From contig OZ022238.1 in assembly GCA_963978895.1 (NCBI GenBank), positions 39,073,820 to 39,137,819 on the forward strand: a stretch of 64,000 nt of DNA. Direction: 5' to 3'. This document shows positions 24,001 to 34,407 of the stretch, in pieces. The DNA comes from Erpobdella octoculata (Eukaryota > Annelida > Clitellata > Hirudinida > Erpobdellidae). The position numbers and the translations under genes are program-made. The notes beneath the pieces are model-generated. The model had not been told where the DNA came from, made no database searches, and saw nothing but the letters and a program-made list of their open reading frames with translations. The stretch's first letter is position 1, and each line of letters begins with the position of its first letter.

Positions 24001-25016
24001 TCACAAAGTGTCAATGAATATTTTAAAATAATTTTTGCACTGTTCAATCAAGCTTATATTTCTCTACAAGAAAACAGTTGTTTGAAGGGGCGGACAATTT
24101 TAGTTTTTTTTTTAATTAATTTGTGGCGATTCGGATCGATTGAAAGCGGAAGCATTTCTGTAAATGACGTTTATTATTTTTTGTCACTAGGAAAGTGTAA
24201 AATGTAATTAGATATTTGAATTCAATGTTAAATTTTCTATAAGAATACATTTGTTTGAAGGGGCGGATAATTTTATTTTTGTTTGGATTAATTTGTTTCT
24301 GATTGGCTGTGTCGGTAACATATTTGTAAGGTCAAGTCGTGGAAGGCATTTTTCATAAAGTGTCAATAAATATTTCAAAATAATTTTTGCACTGTTTAAT
24401 CAAGCTGATATTTCTCTACAAGAAAACATTTGTTTGAAGGGGCGGACAATTTTAGTTTATTTTTTATTCAATTAATTTGTTGCGATTTGGAGTGAAAATA
24501 GACATCGTTTCCCGCTTCGTTGCTAACTTCATTCACCTTTTGTCCTTTTACTTTTCATTACAATTGTGTTTATAACTGTATCACTTCGCGTATCGGCAAC
24601 TGCTAAGTATATTTATTTGTTAAATGTGACTTTTAAAGAGTTTTTCTGTCCAAATATTCTTTTTAATGTGTTTTATTTATTGTTATTCTGTTGTTAATTT
24701 TATGAACGCGGTAATTAGCTGGTTTCAGTATCGAAATCAGGCAAGGACGCTATACTAGTTAAAAGCTTTCATTTTAAAAATCTCATAGAAGATTAACGTC
24801 TTTTTAAAGTTAAAAGTTTTCATTTTAAGAAGTGGTTTAAAAATTAGGTTGTAAGTAAAAAAAAAGTAAACATACCGAATTGTCGGGAGCCCAACAAACA
24901 GATGGTACGCCCTTATCATAAAACGACAGCTGATCGTTGAATAATTTCGATCCATGCTCATTCGACTCCCATAACTTAACTCGTTCACCAGCCGAAGCCA
25001 ACAAAAGCGGCTCCAT
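15095..25016 (-). CDS. NEDD1: NEDD1, gamma-tubulin ring complex targeting WD40 protein, complete
   Basis: Adaptor that brings the gamma-tubulin ring complex to centrosomes and spindles. Coding exons on the minus strand: 24876-25016, 20934-21029, 20740-20856, 20472-20603, 17921-18150, 17581-17776, 17322-17436, 16383-16477, 16267-16312, 15694-16016 and 15095-15208. They sum to 1605 nt, 534 codons plus TAA, with every phase matching. Residues 1 to ~345 are WD40 repeats: MEPLLLASAGERVKLWES, SKSGLVHIWDLKNKKLKH, GLDKKIVCYDVVSKKL and SSKGKIYYYDLRSS. The last ~75 residues hold the gamma-tubulin-binding helix (LVREEVEDCYEKQHRSLIHL) and end in EVRYLKEENERLKRDLNLC, a close match to the family C-terminus. 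The second splice of the low-complexity linker (17436) has a nearby alternative AG, so that boundary is slightly less certain. The first intron (21030-24875) and fourth intron (18151-20471) are inflated by transposons. Human NEDD1 is about 660 aa; the linker is shorter here. Confidence 0.95.
15440..15535. repeat. GAAAGCGACCGG minisatellite remnant in last NEDD1 intron
   Basis: GGGAGCGAGAAAGCGACC-like units identical in style to those inside the Helitrons at 12519-13366. Probably a Helitron scrap. Confidence 0.5.
18830..20107 (+). mobile_element. hAT-like element with CGATAC-type subterminal repeats
   Basis: Inserted in the retroposon above. Both ends carry clusters of GATACG, CGTATCG and CCCGATAT words in both orientations. 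It contains a BED-finger ORF (19703-19849). I could not fix an exact duplication, so the borders are approximate. Confidence 0.55.
19703..19849 (+). pseudogene. BED zinc-finger fragment of a hAT transposase
   Basis: Reads MPCHRGQIWEYFEEEM, then VNLARCKDCGKQYHFN, then a stop. W..F and C..C fit the start of a BED finger. The distal H/C pair and the whole transposase are missing. Confidence 0.5.
22163..22378 (+). pseudogene. Ulp1/C48 peptidase C-terminal fragment
   Basis: VTKHQNDAYNCGIFVGVFIR has the Q.D..NCG.F block that holds the catalytic Cys of C48 (SUMO protease-like) peptidases. The upstream His and Asp of the triad are absent. The first ~13 codons are inverted-repeat sequence, so the apparent start is accidental. 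Confidence 0.65.
22404..22580 (+). pseudogene. PHD finger with one in-frame stop
   Basis: Starts MTNYCLYCGNGGEGAGGDWV, continues ECEKCRRWVHQKC, a TAG stop, then FKTKHFTCMLC and a final TAA. The C..C, C..C, H..C, C..C spacing fits a PHD zinc finger. It directly follows the C48 fragment inside the same element. Confidence 0.65.
23465..24490. repeat. ~355-bp tandem repeat, about three copies
   Basis: TTTGTCACTAGGAAAGTG recurs at about 23471, 23827 and 24180. Each unit also holds GGGGCGGATAATTTT and GATTGGCTGTGTCGG. Copies differ by small indels. Intronic (NEDD1 intron 1), no coding content. Confidence 0.85.
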
Positions 25017-25270
25017 CTTTTCGTATAATAAGATACGATCCCGCTATAATGTTTGTAAACAAGCATGAGTTTCTAGGAGTTTAAACTTATATCAATGCTT
25101 AAGTGGTTTAGGCATTATTGATAATGTAATATTGATATCAACATAAAATTATTAATTCAATTTTGTATTTTTTATGTTATTTTTTTTATCTAATTATATA
25201 ATGTCCCAGCCGGATACTAGCCCATTCGTCGCAAAGCCGTTTCGTCGCAGGGTACATTTTCGTCGCGACA

Positions 25271-25987
25271 TTGCGACGAAAATTCCCACTTTGCGACATG
25301 GATTTGTTAACAGAAAATAAAACCATCGAGTCATTGGCAGATAAAATTAAAGGTAAGATACTACCTGATCTGGAGTCGAGCATCAGAGAGATGTTGAAGG
25401 AATCAATGATGGAGCTGGTAACAAAGACCCTTCAGAATGAGATCAAACCTATTGTTGACAGGCTCAAATTCCTAACCGAGGAGAATCGTACCCTACAACT
25501 CAAAGTTGATCAATTGGAGACCCAGATGAGGAGCGGCAATCTTGTGTTCCACGGTGTACCCGAGTCATCTTACGCAGAAGCAGCCTCTGTTGCCAGTAAA
25601 GATGGGGGAGGTCAAAGGCCATCTTCACGGCAAGATAAGGTGAAGGCTGTGATAGAATGTTGTCAGAAAAAGTTGGACCTCGAAATTTCAGAGCGTGACA
25701 TCACTGCTGGATTTCGCGTACCGGGTCCAAAGAACGCACCTCGGCCAATTGTGGTTACATTCGCCTCCAGGCTTGTCAGAGATAGGATCTATGAATTAAG
25801 GAGATTACTACGAAAACAAGACACTGCGCAAAAAGTTTATATAAACGAACACCTTACAAAAAAAATGCCGACATCTTTTCAAAGGGTAGAAAACTTCTTA
25901 AAGAAAAGAGAATTGCTTCCATCTGGACCTGGAATGGTGCGGTCTTTGTCAGGCGGGCTGAGTCTGACAGGCCCACCCGAGTTCTAA
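25271..25987 (+). CDS. LINE ORF1-like protein (coiled coil plus RRM-like domain)
   Basis: 238 codons, open. Residues ~1-90 are heptad-rich (IREMLKESMMELVTKTLQNE, LKVDQLETQMR), predicting a coiled coil. Residue ~93 onward has NLVFHGVPES, then RDITAGFRVPG and RPIVVTFASR, the layout of ORF1 proteins of jockey/I-type and L1-like LINEs, which bind RNA. It is followed 36 bp later by the EN-encoding ORF. Upstream (25220-25300) lie inverted CGTCGCA words of unknown meaning. Confidence 0.7.
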   Translation: MRRKFPLCDMDLLTENKTIESLADKIKGKILPDLESSIREMLKESMMELVTKTLQNEIKPIVDRLKFLTEENRTLQLKVDQLETQMRSGNLVFHGVPESSYAEAASVASKDGGGQRPSSRQDKVKAVIECCQKKLDLEISERDITAGFRVPGPKNAPRPIVVTFASRLVRDRIYELRRLLRKQDTAQKVYINEHLTKKMPTSFQRVENFLKKRELLPSGPGMVRSLSGGLSLTGPPEF

Positions 25988-26022
25988 GTCTGGAGGAGGT
26001 TGAAAACTATTGATTTCATCCA

Positions 26023-26840
26023 ATGGATTCTGTCGTTAAAGAAGAAATTTGTTTTGGTTTTGAGAGGTTTGAAGATAATTCTTCTTTATTTGATTCTGGT
26101 ATTGATCCGGATGACAACTTATTTCGTTCAATGTATGAAGACACCAGCATTTATGTTTCTCCAAAAGATTTAAATGACCTGACCAATCAACTGCCTCGTG
26201 AATTTTTCTCTTTCCTTTACGTTAATTGCAGGAGTATGAAAAACAAATTAGACGATTTAACGATACTACTTCGCCAAAGTCGAGCTCGAATTTTGGCGGT
26301 CAGAGAAACTTGGTTGGATGAAAATTCGTCTAAAGGCATAGAAATACCGGGTTTCCACTTCGTGTTCCAAAATCGAGACATGAAAAGAGGTGGTGGAGTT
26401 GGATTTTTTATTGATGAGCGGATCAAGTATTCAGCAAACTACCCCTTACAACATTCTATTGCTAGGATTGTGATTGATGATATCTCTGATCATCTTCCGA
26501 TTTTTTGTCAACTGATCTCGCACCTCGCACCAATACTGAAAGAGATCAGATTTCATTTAGAAGGCTGACCAGCCTGAGACAGAAAGAGATGTTTGAACAG
26601 ATGTTGGGTGAGATGGACTGGTCTGGGGTGATTGGGATGGCCGATGGTGGTGATGCGTCCTCTGCTTACTCATTATTCATTAATAAGTATCTCGAAATAT
26701 ATAACAAGTGTTTTCCACTGGTTAAATACACTCGTGGTCCTGCTAGATTTGATAAGGATTGGATGACGCCAAATCTCATGAAGTGCTGCAAAAAGAAAAA
26801 TGCCTTATATAAAAAATACCTCAAGAGCCCGACAACATGA
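26023..26840 (+). pseudogene. LINE ORF2 endonuclease fragment, deleted and frameshifted
   Basis: Opens with an N-terminal leader then FLYVNCRSMKNKLDDL, VRETWLDENS and GGGVGFFI of an AP-like endonuclease. It jumps to ISDHLPIFCQL, so the central part of the domain (including the GDFN block) is missing. A +1 shift near 26505-26520 moves the rest (ISFRRLTSLRQ, YTRGPARFDKDWMTPNL) to another frame. The reverse transcriptase is absent: sequence changes to an opposing Helitron fragment at about 26830. Confidence 0.75.
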
Positions 26841-27485
26841 AGTGAATAGTCCATTTGATGGTTGCTCTGCAGCAAAATTTCTTGATCGACATGAAGTACA
26901 TAAAACATCAAATTCACCACAATCATGTTGATCGAATTGAGTTTCGTTGAAGTTAATTGCTTCGTTACGAACTGCCTCACTCACACGATTTCATGCTAAA
27001 AGTTGGGAGATCGCATTAGCAGCTCGATGTAGCTGCAATTCATTGGGAGACATTTGTTCAACTCGATGGCGTTGCGAGGCAGCATTGGTTTCTCGATGTA
27101 GTTGCAATTCATTGGGAGACATTTGCAAAACTCGATGGCGTTCCTTGGCAGCATTGGTTTCTCGATGTAACTGCAATTCATGGGGAGACATTTGCTCAAT
27201 TCGATGACGTTGTGAGGCAGCAATGGAAGTGTGAAAAGCTTCTAGATGTTGAGGAGTAAGTCGATAGACATAACGTTGTTGTGATGCGGCATGAAAAGCA
27301 TGACAAATTTGCAATTCCTCAACAGACATTTGTGTAGTGCGTTGTTGATGAGCTTCTGCATCTAAAACTCGAATATTTGCTTTTGATTGTGGAGTTTGTC
27401 TTGCGCGATATCTCTGTTGCCTTTCTTTAGCTAGACGCCGTTTTCTCGACACAGGATCTTTGTCGTCATTCATATTAAGAGACAT
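26830..27485 (-). pseudogene. N-terminal part of a Helitron Rep-helicase protein
   Basis: Begins MSLNMNDDKDPVSRKRRLAK and continues with about six ~22-residue repeats of the form MSPNELQLHRETNAASQRHR, typical of the N-terminus of animal Helitron proteins. A frameshift near 26990 moves into NFNETQFDQHDCGEFDVLC followed by CRSRNFAAEQP and FTSCC, the conserved Cys-rich segment preceding the Rep domain. It stops at the junction with the plus-strand LINE at about 26830. Rep and helicase domains are absent here. Confidence 0.75.
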
Positions 27486-27557
27486 TTTGTTTAAACAAAT
27501 ATACTTTATTTTTCAATTATTAAAAGCTGAACTTAAATAATAGGAAAAACAAAACTA

Positions 27558-27830
<273 letters not shown>

Positions 27831-27995
27831 CAGGCAGTGACGTGGTCTACTATATTATATATATATATATCTATATATATAAAAGAACGTGTTGTTCACG
27901 TCTATGTAAATAGCGTGTTTTCGAAGGTTCCCATATAATTTGTAATCTCTCCATAACTAGTCGTCTATTTTAGATCAAATTTTTTATACTTCTAT

Positions 27996-30900
27996 TTGAA
28001 TTTATTTATCTGCTTTTGGGAGTTTTATATTGCGTTTATTTTAATCTTTTCGCCGATCGAGTTATCGCCCACTGCTATGCTTGTAAACAATTACAACCGG
28101 ACTACATACAGCTCCGAGCAACTGCTGCGTATCAGGGAGAGCACTAGCTTCTCAATCACCAAACCCCTTCGCAACAAGCTGTTCATAAATAGAATTTGGA
28201 AGCCCGGTTCCAACAACAGGAGAGAGTCGATAAGTCCGCATATTGTTAGCAATGAAATAAAAATGGGCGCGCTTAATTCTCAGTCGGCGGTTCGTAAAGC
28301 AGCTCTGATTCATGACACAATTGACCATGAACACCTGGATATGCTGTGCTTAACAGAAACCTGGATAACCTCCGATGCGCCAAACGCCATTAAATACGAC
28401 ATTGCACCACCTGGTTTCTCCGTCATCCACAAACATAGAGGCTCATACGACGACAAAAAAGGAGGAGGTATTGCGTTAATTTACCGCAACGGTTTTCACT
28501 GCTTGCAGGTACCTCACCCTACCACGTCAGAGTTTGAGCATCTAATCGTGGACATCCCTAACCTGAAACGACGGACTCGCATTCTCGTTATTTATAGACC
28601 ACCTGGACCAATTGGCAAAAATTTCATTTGCGAATTAAGCGCACTCATCGACTTTCTTCTTTCACACAGCAATAACTTCATCATCTGCGGAGATTTCAAT
28701 TGCCCTGCATCCTCATCACCCATCGACCCAGCTTTGCAAGAACTTATCGATGAGTTCAACTTAATTCAACACATCAACTCCCCAACACATTTCAAGGGCA
28801 ATATTCTTGACTTGCTCATCACGCACCATGACGCTCCCGATCTCATCTCAAATGTCACCACACAGACTCTGTCATACTCAGATCATTACCTAGCCACTGC
28901 TCTCGTCTCCATTTCGAAACCTCGTCCCATCTCCATATCATCTAGTTTTCGCAATCTGCGTTCGATCGACTGGTCCTCCTTTAACACCGACCTTGCCAAC
29001 TCAACATTATTAGTCTCAGACAACCTCTCAGCAAACAAGTTCGCCGAACATATCAACAATACCGTCTTACACGTACTCAACAAACACGCTCCCATCCGCC
29101 ACATCACACTCAGAAGGAATGTTGAGAAACCACCAAGAGAAATTTCAGACGCCGCCACAAGCGCGAAAAGGTACATGCGCAAAATGGAAAGACGCTTTCA
29201 TAGAGACTGCTCGCAGGCGAACAAGCTGGCATTTCAAAATGCTAGAAAACTAGCTAGAATGGCCATTGTCAATTCTAAAGTTGACGCTCTGCGAACAGAA
29301 CTGAGCTCTTCCTCAGCTAATCCACGCTTTTTGTGGCGCAACTTAAATACACTTCTCCACAACAATAATCATCAAAATTTCACTGACGATGAGTGCAAAT
29401 TACTTGTTGACTCCTTCAACAATTATTTCATCGATAAAATCAACACCATCCACCAAAACATCAAGCAACGCCTTTCTGTGTCTACAAGCTCTCATGATTC
29501 TAATGTTTTTAGAGACAACTCGAATAGTATACTTTCTTCTTTCCCTGAAGTAACCCCATTAGAGGTTATCTCTATTATCAGATCTACTTGCAATAAAACC
29601 TCTCCTCTTGATTCTTTTCCACATCAGGTCCTTCTTCATTCTTCTAACTTTCTCGCTCCTGCCATCTCAACTCTAGCCAATCTTTCTTTTGCTGAAGGAA
29701 GTTGTCCAGATTCTTTTAAGATAGCCCAAGTTCTTCCGCTACTCAAAAAACCAAACCTGGATGTTGATAACCCGGCAAATTTTCGCCCTATATCCAATCT
29801 ATCAACGATCTCTAAAATCATTGAGCGGCTTGCACTAAAACGGCTTCAACCACACATCACTTCAAACAATAATTTCACCCCATTTCAATCAGCTTATAGA
29901 CGTTTCCATTCCACGGAAACTTCTCTTTTGCACATTCTCGACTATGTCTTCAATGCCTGCAACTCTAAACAGGCCACTCTCATTGCTGGTCTTGACTTAT
30001 CTGCTGCTTTTGATACCATCGACCATGGTATTTTACTAAAGCGTCTCAAAGATGATTTTGGACTCGATGGAACCGTTCTATCATGGCTTTCCTCGTACCT
30101 CACTGATCGCTCTCAATTTGTCAAACTTGGTAATTTCTCATCACCTTCTGTCAAACTTACTCATGGAGTACCCCAGGGTAGTGTTCTAGGTCCTCTTCTG
30201 TTCACAACTTACATATCACCTGTCAGCGATTTAATATCTTCGCACAACTTAGGTTATCATCATTACGCTGACGACACGCAGCTCTTCATATCGCTCACTC
30301 CTAAACACTACTCTTCCACAATCCAAATACTCACTTCTTGCATCAACGCCATTGAAATGTGGTTTCTGCAAAATAACCTTCAGTTTAATACCACTAAAAC
30401 CGAGATATCTCTCCTCGGATCATTTCATCAAATCAACTCACTTTCACATCTCTCATCGTTACATTTGGGCTCAGAATCCGTTAATGTTTCGCCTTCTCTT
30501 AAAATTCTAGGCGTATTTTTAGATAACAAACTTACATTTTCTAACCACATCTCATCTATCATCAAATCATGCAATCACCACCTTAGAGCTATACGTCACA
30601 TTAGACCACTTCTCACTACTGAGCTCGCTAGTATGCTCATTCGCTGTCTCATACTATCTAGAATTGACTATTGCAACTCAATTCTCTACAACATCTCAGC
30701 TCACCAAACATGTCGTCTCCAAAGAATCATGAAGCGTGCTGCCAAAGTAGCTCTCAACATCCCTAGCTCAGTCCATCAACCTGCCATCAACTTCTTCGCC
30801 AAACTACACTGGTTACCTATCCCCTATCGCATCCATTTCAAAATAGCACTCATAACCTACAAAACCCTTGCCACTTCATCTCCTATATACCTACACAAAC

Positions 30901-31124
30901 TCATAACTGCAAGATCTATTTCTAAACAACTTCGCTCTACATCCTCCCTTCATCTTCTACAAAAAACTACAATCAACAAAATCTCTAGGCGTGGCTTTCG
31001 CCACGCTGCCCCAGCTGTTTGGAACTCTCTTCCTCCAGATATTAGAAACTCTCCAAACGTCAAAATTTTTAAATCTAAACTTAAGACTCATTATTTCAAT
31101 ATTAGTCTAAAGGAACCTTCGTAA
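27996..31124 (+). CDS. LINE endonuclease-reverse transcriptase, intact
   Basis: 1042 codons, no internal stop. AP-like endonuclease at residues ~95-310: LTETWIT (~117), GDFNC (~231) and SYSDHY (~293). Reverse transcriptase about 520-790: LSAAFDTIDH (~667), GVPQGSVLGPLLF (~723) and the catalytic YADDTQLF (~755). The C-terminal part has LILSRIDYCNSILYNIS and KLHWLPIPYRIHFK, characteristic of the CR1/L2/Rex1 group. No separate ORF1. It nicks DNA and primes cDNA synthesis from the RNA 3' end. The first ~85 residues are not conserved in any family I know, so the true start could be a later ATG (28076 or 28262). Confidence 0.93.
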   Translation: MNLFICFWEFYIAFILIFSPIELSPTAMLVNNYNRTTYSSEQLLRIRESTSFSITKPLRNKLFINRIWKPGSNNRRESISPHIVSNEIKMGALNSQSAVRKAALIHDTIDHEHLDMLCLTETWITSDAPNAIKYDIAPPGFSVIHKHRGSYDDKKGGGIALIYRNGFHCLQVPHPTTSEFEHLIVDIPNLKRRTRILVIYRPPGPIGKNFICELSALIDFLLSHSNNFIICGDFNCPASSSPIDPALQELIDEFNLIQHINSPTHFKGNILDLLITHHDAPDLISNVTTQTLSYSDHYLATALVSISKPRPISISSSFRNLRSIDWSSFNTDLANSTLLVSDNLSANKFAEHINNTVLHVLNKHAPIRHITLRRNVEKPPREISDAATSAKRYMRKMERRFHRDCSQANKLAFQNARKLARMAIVNSKVDALRTELSSSSANPRFLWRNLNTLLHNNNHQNFTDDECKLLVDSFNNYFIDKINTIHQNIKQRLSVSTSSHDSNVFRDNSNSILSSFPEVTPLEVISIIRSTCNKTSPLDSFPHQVLLHSSNFLAPAISTLANLSFAEGSCPDSFKIAQVLPLLKKPNLDVDNPANFRPISNLSTISKIIERLALKRLQPHITSNNNFTPFQSAYRRFHSTETSLLHILDYVFNACNSKQATLIAGLDLSAAFDTIDHGILLKRLKDDFGLDGTVLSWLSSYLTDRSQFVKLGNFSSPSVKLTHGVPQGSVLGPLLFTTYISPVSDLISSHNLGYHHYADDTQLFISLTPKHYSSTIQILTSCINAIEMWFLQNNLQFNTTKTEISLLGSFHQINSLSHLSSLHLGSESVNVSPSLKILGVFLDNKLTFSNHISSIIKSCNHHLRAIRHIRPLLTTELASMLIRCLILSRIDYCNSILYNISAHQTCRLQRIMKRAAKVALNIPSSVHQPAINFFAKLHWLPIPYRIHFKIALITYKTLATSSPIYLHKLITARSISKQLRSTSSLHLLQKTTINKISRRGFRHAAPAVWNSLPPDIRNSPNVKIFKSKLKTHYFNISLKEPS

Positions 31125-31178
31125 GCGCCTCAGACTTTCCTGGCGCTCTATAAATATATTATTATTATTATTATTATT
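31124..31178 (+). other. LINE 3' hairpin and (ATT)n tail
   Basis: AGCGCC (31124-31129) pairs with GGCGCT (31142-31147) around a 12-nt loop, followed by CTATAAATATATTATTATT. In CR1/L2-type LINEs the RNA 3' end is what the reverse transcriptase recognises. The same hairpin and tail occur in the SINE at 33610-33845. Confidence 0.7.
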
Positions 31179-32767
31179 AACATGTCCTGACTGACTGACT
31201 GACTGACAGATGACTGACTGATAATCAACGCTGAGCTCAAACGCCTCATCCTAGGAACGTGAAATTTGGAACTTATATTACTTTTATAGCGTAAACATCC
31301 GCTAAGAAAGGATTTTTGAAAATTTTGCTCCTGAGGGGAAAAAACTGAAAAACAAACTTTTTTCTAAAACAATGTATATCTCGAAAACCAAAAATGAGAA
31401 GATTTTGAAATTTTGTTTATAGATTCTTTTTGAAAAATAAAAAGATACGTGTTTCACCATTTTTTGAAAATTCGGTTTCCCGGACCTCAAATGTGGGTTG
31501 GAAAATTGGGTTATTTGGTTTTTAAAGTAGCTTCTACTCAAAAACTGTTAATGCTACAGGAGTAAAAATTAGTATTTAGTTTCTACTCCAAAAATAATGA
31601 AATACGTGTTTTAGCATTTTTTGAAAATTTGATTTCCAGGACTTCAAATGTGGGGTGGAAAATAGGGTTATTTGTTTTTTAAAGTAACTGCTACTCAAAA
31701 ACTGTAAATACCACAGATTTAAAAATTAGTATTTAGTTTCTATTCTAAAAATAAAGATATACGTGTTTCACCATTTTTTTTATAAATTTGGTTTCCAGGA
31801 CCTTAAATTTGGGCTGGACAATAGGATTACTTGGTTTTTAAAGTAACTGATACTCAAAAACTGTAAATGCTACAAAAGTAAAAATTAGTATTTAGTTTCT
31901 ACTCTAAAAATAATGATATACGTGTTTCACTATTTTTTGAAAATTTGGTTTTCAGGACCTCAAATGTGGGGTGGAAAATTGGGTTACTTGGTGGTTAAAG
32001 TAACTGCTACTCAAAAACTGTAAAGGCTACAAAAGTAAAAATTAGTATTTAGTTTCTACTCTAAAAATAAGGATATATGAAATTTTGGTTTTCATGATCT
32101 CAAATGTGGGGTGGAAAAAGGTTTCTTTGGTTTTTAAAGTAACTGCTACTCAAAAACTGTGAATGCTACAGATGTCAAAATTAGTATTTAGCATTTACTC
32201 AAAAAATAATGATATAAGTGTTTCAACATTTTTTAAAAATTTGGTTTCCAGGACCTCAAATGTGGGGTGGAAATAAAGGTTATTTGATTTCAAAATAACT
32301 GCTACTCAAAAACTGTAAGTGCTACAAATGTAAAAATTAGTATTTTGAAGTTTTGTGCCGGTTAAAAGTAGCTAAGTCCAGTTTATCACCGGTTTGGCCA
32401 AGCCGTTGTTTTAGAGTCTTCACACGGGCCAGGCCAAACTTTAAATCAAAGTGGGACGGGCCGAGGTTTTTCACCAAGTATATAGATATTTTAGTGATTT
32501 TAGGGTCTTCAGTTGGGCCGGGCCAAACCTGAAGTCAAGGTGGGACGGGCCGAAGTTTTTCATCAAGTATATAGAACTTCTAGGCCTGTAAGAATGGGCC
32601 GGGCCTAATTCAAACGGGCTGTGCCGGGCCAGGAGTTTAGGTTTTTAAAACGGGCTGGGCTAAGTTGTCGACGGGCCGAGCCGAGACCTAAAAAATTGAT
32701 CTCTACTATGGATGCACGGTTCAAACTCTCTAATTTCATGCGAGCGAAGCCGCTACGGGCACTGCTA

Positions 32768-32805
<38 letters not shown>

Positions 32806-33181
32806 CCGAAAAGCGACCGGGAGCGGAAGAGTGACTATAAACTATAAAAAAAACATTTATAACTAGCACATAAAAACTTGTAAGTGACAAATATTAAGCT
32901 AAGCAGTTCAGCACGGCAAAAAATATTACGTGCCTGAATTTCAGGCCCTGAAGTTAGCTTAGTGAGCCAAGTCCCTGGTAATTAACAAGGGAAAATATAC
33001 GTACGTGCATTTGTGCCTAATATATTTCAAAAAATTATATATTTTATTACAAAATTAATGGTATAAATTATTTTAAAATGCACGATAAATTGGCCGAGTT
33101 ATTAGACAAACCCAAATAAGCTTAGTTTCGGCCGCTCAATGAGCCAATTAACACGGGAAAATAAAATATTGTGGATTTGTG

Positions 33182-33398
<217 letters not shown>

Positions 33399-33609
33399 GG
33401 ATGTCACGGGTAGTACTTTTTGGAGTTTTCGGGTTCGGGTTCGGGTTTGTGAAACTAGAGTTTTCGGGTTCGGGTTTGTGAAACTAGAGTTTTCGGGTTC
33501 GGGTTTGTAAAACTCGAGTTATCGGGTTCGGGTTTGTGAAACTCAGGTTTTCGGGTTCGGGTTCGGGTTTGTAGTTTTCAAAAAACCGGGTTCGGGTTCG
33601 GGTTCGGGT

Positions 33610-33845
33610 ACTAATAATAATAATAATAATGAATTTATATAGCGCCAGATAAGTCAGAGGCGCTTACGAAGGTTCCTTTGGATCGGAAACTTCGAAGAAC
33701 ACGCTATTTTCATAGACATGAGAAAGCAATGCGAGTGAACTCCTTGCCTAAGGGAGTTACGCTGGTGACGCAGGTGAGGCTTGAACTGCCGACCTAACGA
33801 TCAACAGGCGAGCGCTCTACCGCTCTGCCACCAGCGCCTCACAGT
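33610..33845 (-). mobile_element. tRNA-derived SINE sharing both ends of the local LINE
   Basis: On the minus strand: a tRNA-like head (about 33840-33765) with A box TGGCAGAGCGG and B box GGCAGTTCAAGCC; a unique spacer; a ~37-nt stretch (33720-33682) nearly identical to the LINE 5' leader (TCTATGAAAATAGCGTGTT); then a ~65-nt tail nearly identical to the LINE 3' end, including AGCGCC/GGCGCT and (ATT)n. Tail sharing is how many SINEs borrow a LINE's machinery. Confidence 0.88.
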
Positions 33846-34407
33846 TTTACTGGCTTATGATTTCAAATTCCTGGATTGATTTTAAATTTACCTAGTGTAT
33901 ATACATATACAAACGAGAGCGATCAATTCATCTATTGGACATTACACGTATTGAATAAACTCTAACAAGTTATTTTTTTAGCTTTCCAAATAATGTGATT
34001 TCTTTGGCCGAGGGAGGCTTGTTTGTTTTAGTTGGATCGCGGCTCGGTCCGGCCAGATAATCAAGCGGATTAGTTGTCTAGCTTACACACTCACCAATAA
34101 AATGACCTATTTGTGTTATTTGTTACGTAAAGGTGATAATACAAAACTTGTATGGCTTGCGATTAGTATAATACGTTACCTCTTAAATTATTCTAATTTA
34201 TTAATTTTTTCGCGGCTCGGTCCGTTTGGGTAATCAGGCGGATTAGTGTTCTTGCTTACACATTTGCCAATAAAATGACTGTGACGCATAGATCCTTTAT
34301 AGACTTTGCCAGTTAAAGTTTAGGATTATCTTTATAACAAAGGGTCTTTGTTATATCAGAACGGGGAACTGTGTTTTTTGACAGTTAGTCGACTTAAATT
34401 GAAAAGT

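Larger units (their letters stand above)
27889..31178 (+). mobile_element. L2/CR1-group LINE, apparently full length
   Basis: About 3.29 kb: a ~107-bp 5' leader (TCTATGTAAATAGCGTGTT), one intact ORF, and a short 3' end with an AGCGCC/GGCGCT hairpin and an (ATT)n tail. It is bounded by Helitron sequence on both sides with a 3-bp AAC repeat. Short duplications and microsatellite-like tails are common in CR1/L2 elements. Confidence 0.85.
27870..32768 (+). mobile_element. Non-autonomous Helitron, copy B, split by a LINE
   Basis: The 5' end TCTATATATATAAAAGAAC is at 27870-27888. The body resumes at 31179 with AACATGTCCTGACTG and ends in hairpin plus CTAG at 32768. It is the same element as copies A and C. 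The LINE at 27889-31178 sits 19 bp inside its 5' end. Confidence 0.85.

Noticed and set aside
27001..27230. Plus-strand ORF with repeated SRCSCNSLGDIC
   Set aside because: Antisense shadow of the Helitron N-terminal repeats on the minus strand.
33765..33840. Stand-alone tRNA gene
   Set aside because: A and B boxes are present but it continues directly into a SINE body and LINE-like tail, and the acceptor stem is not clean.
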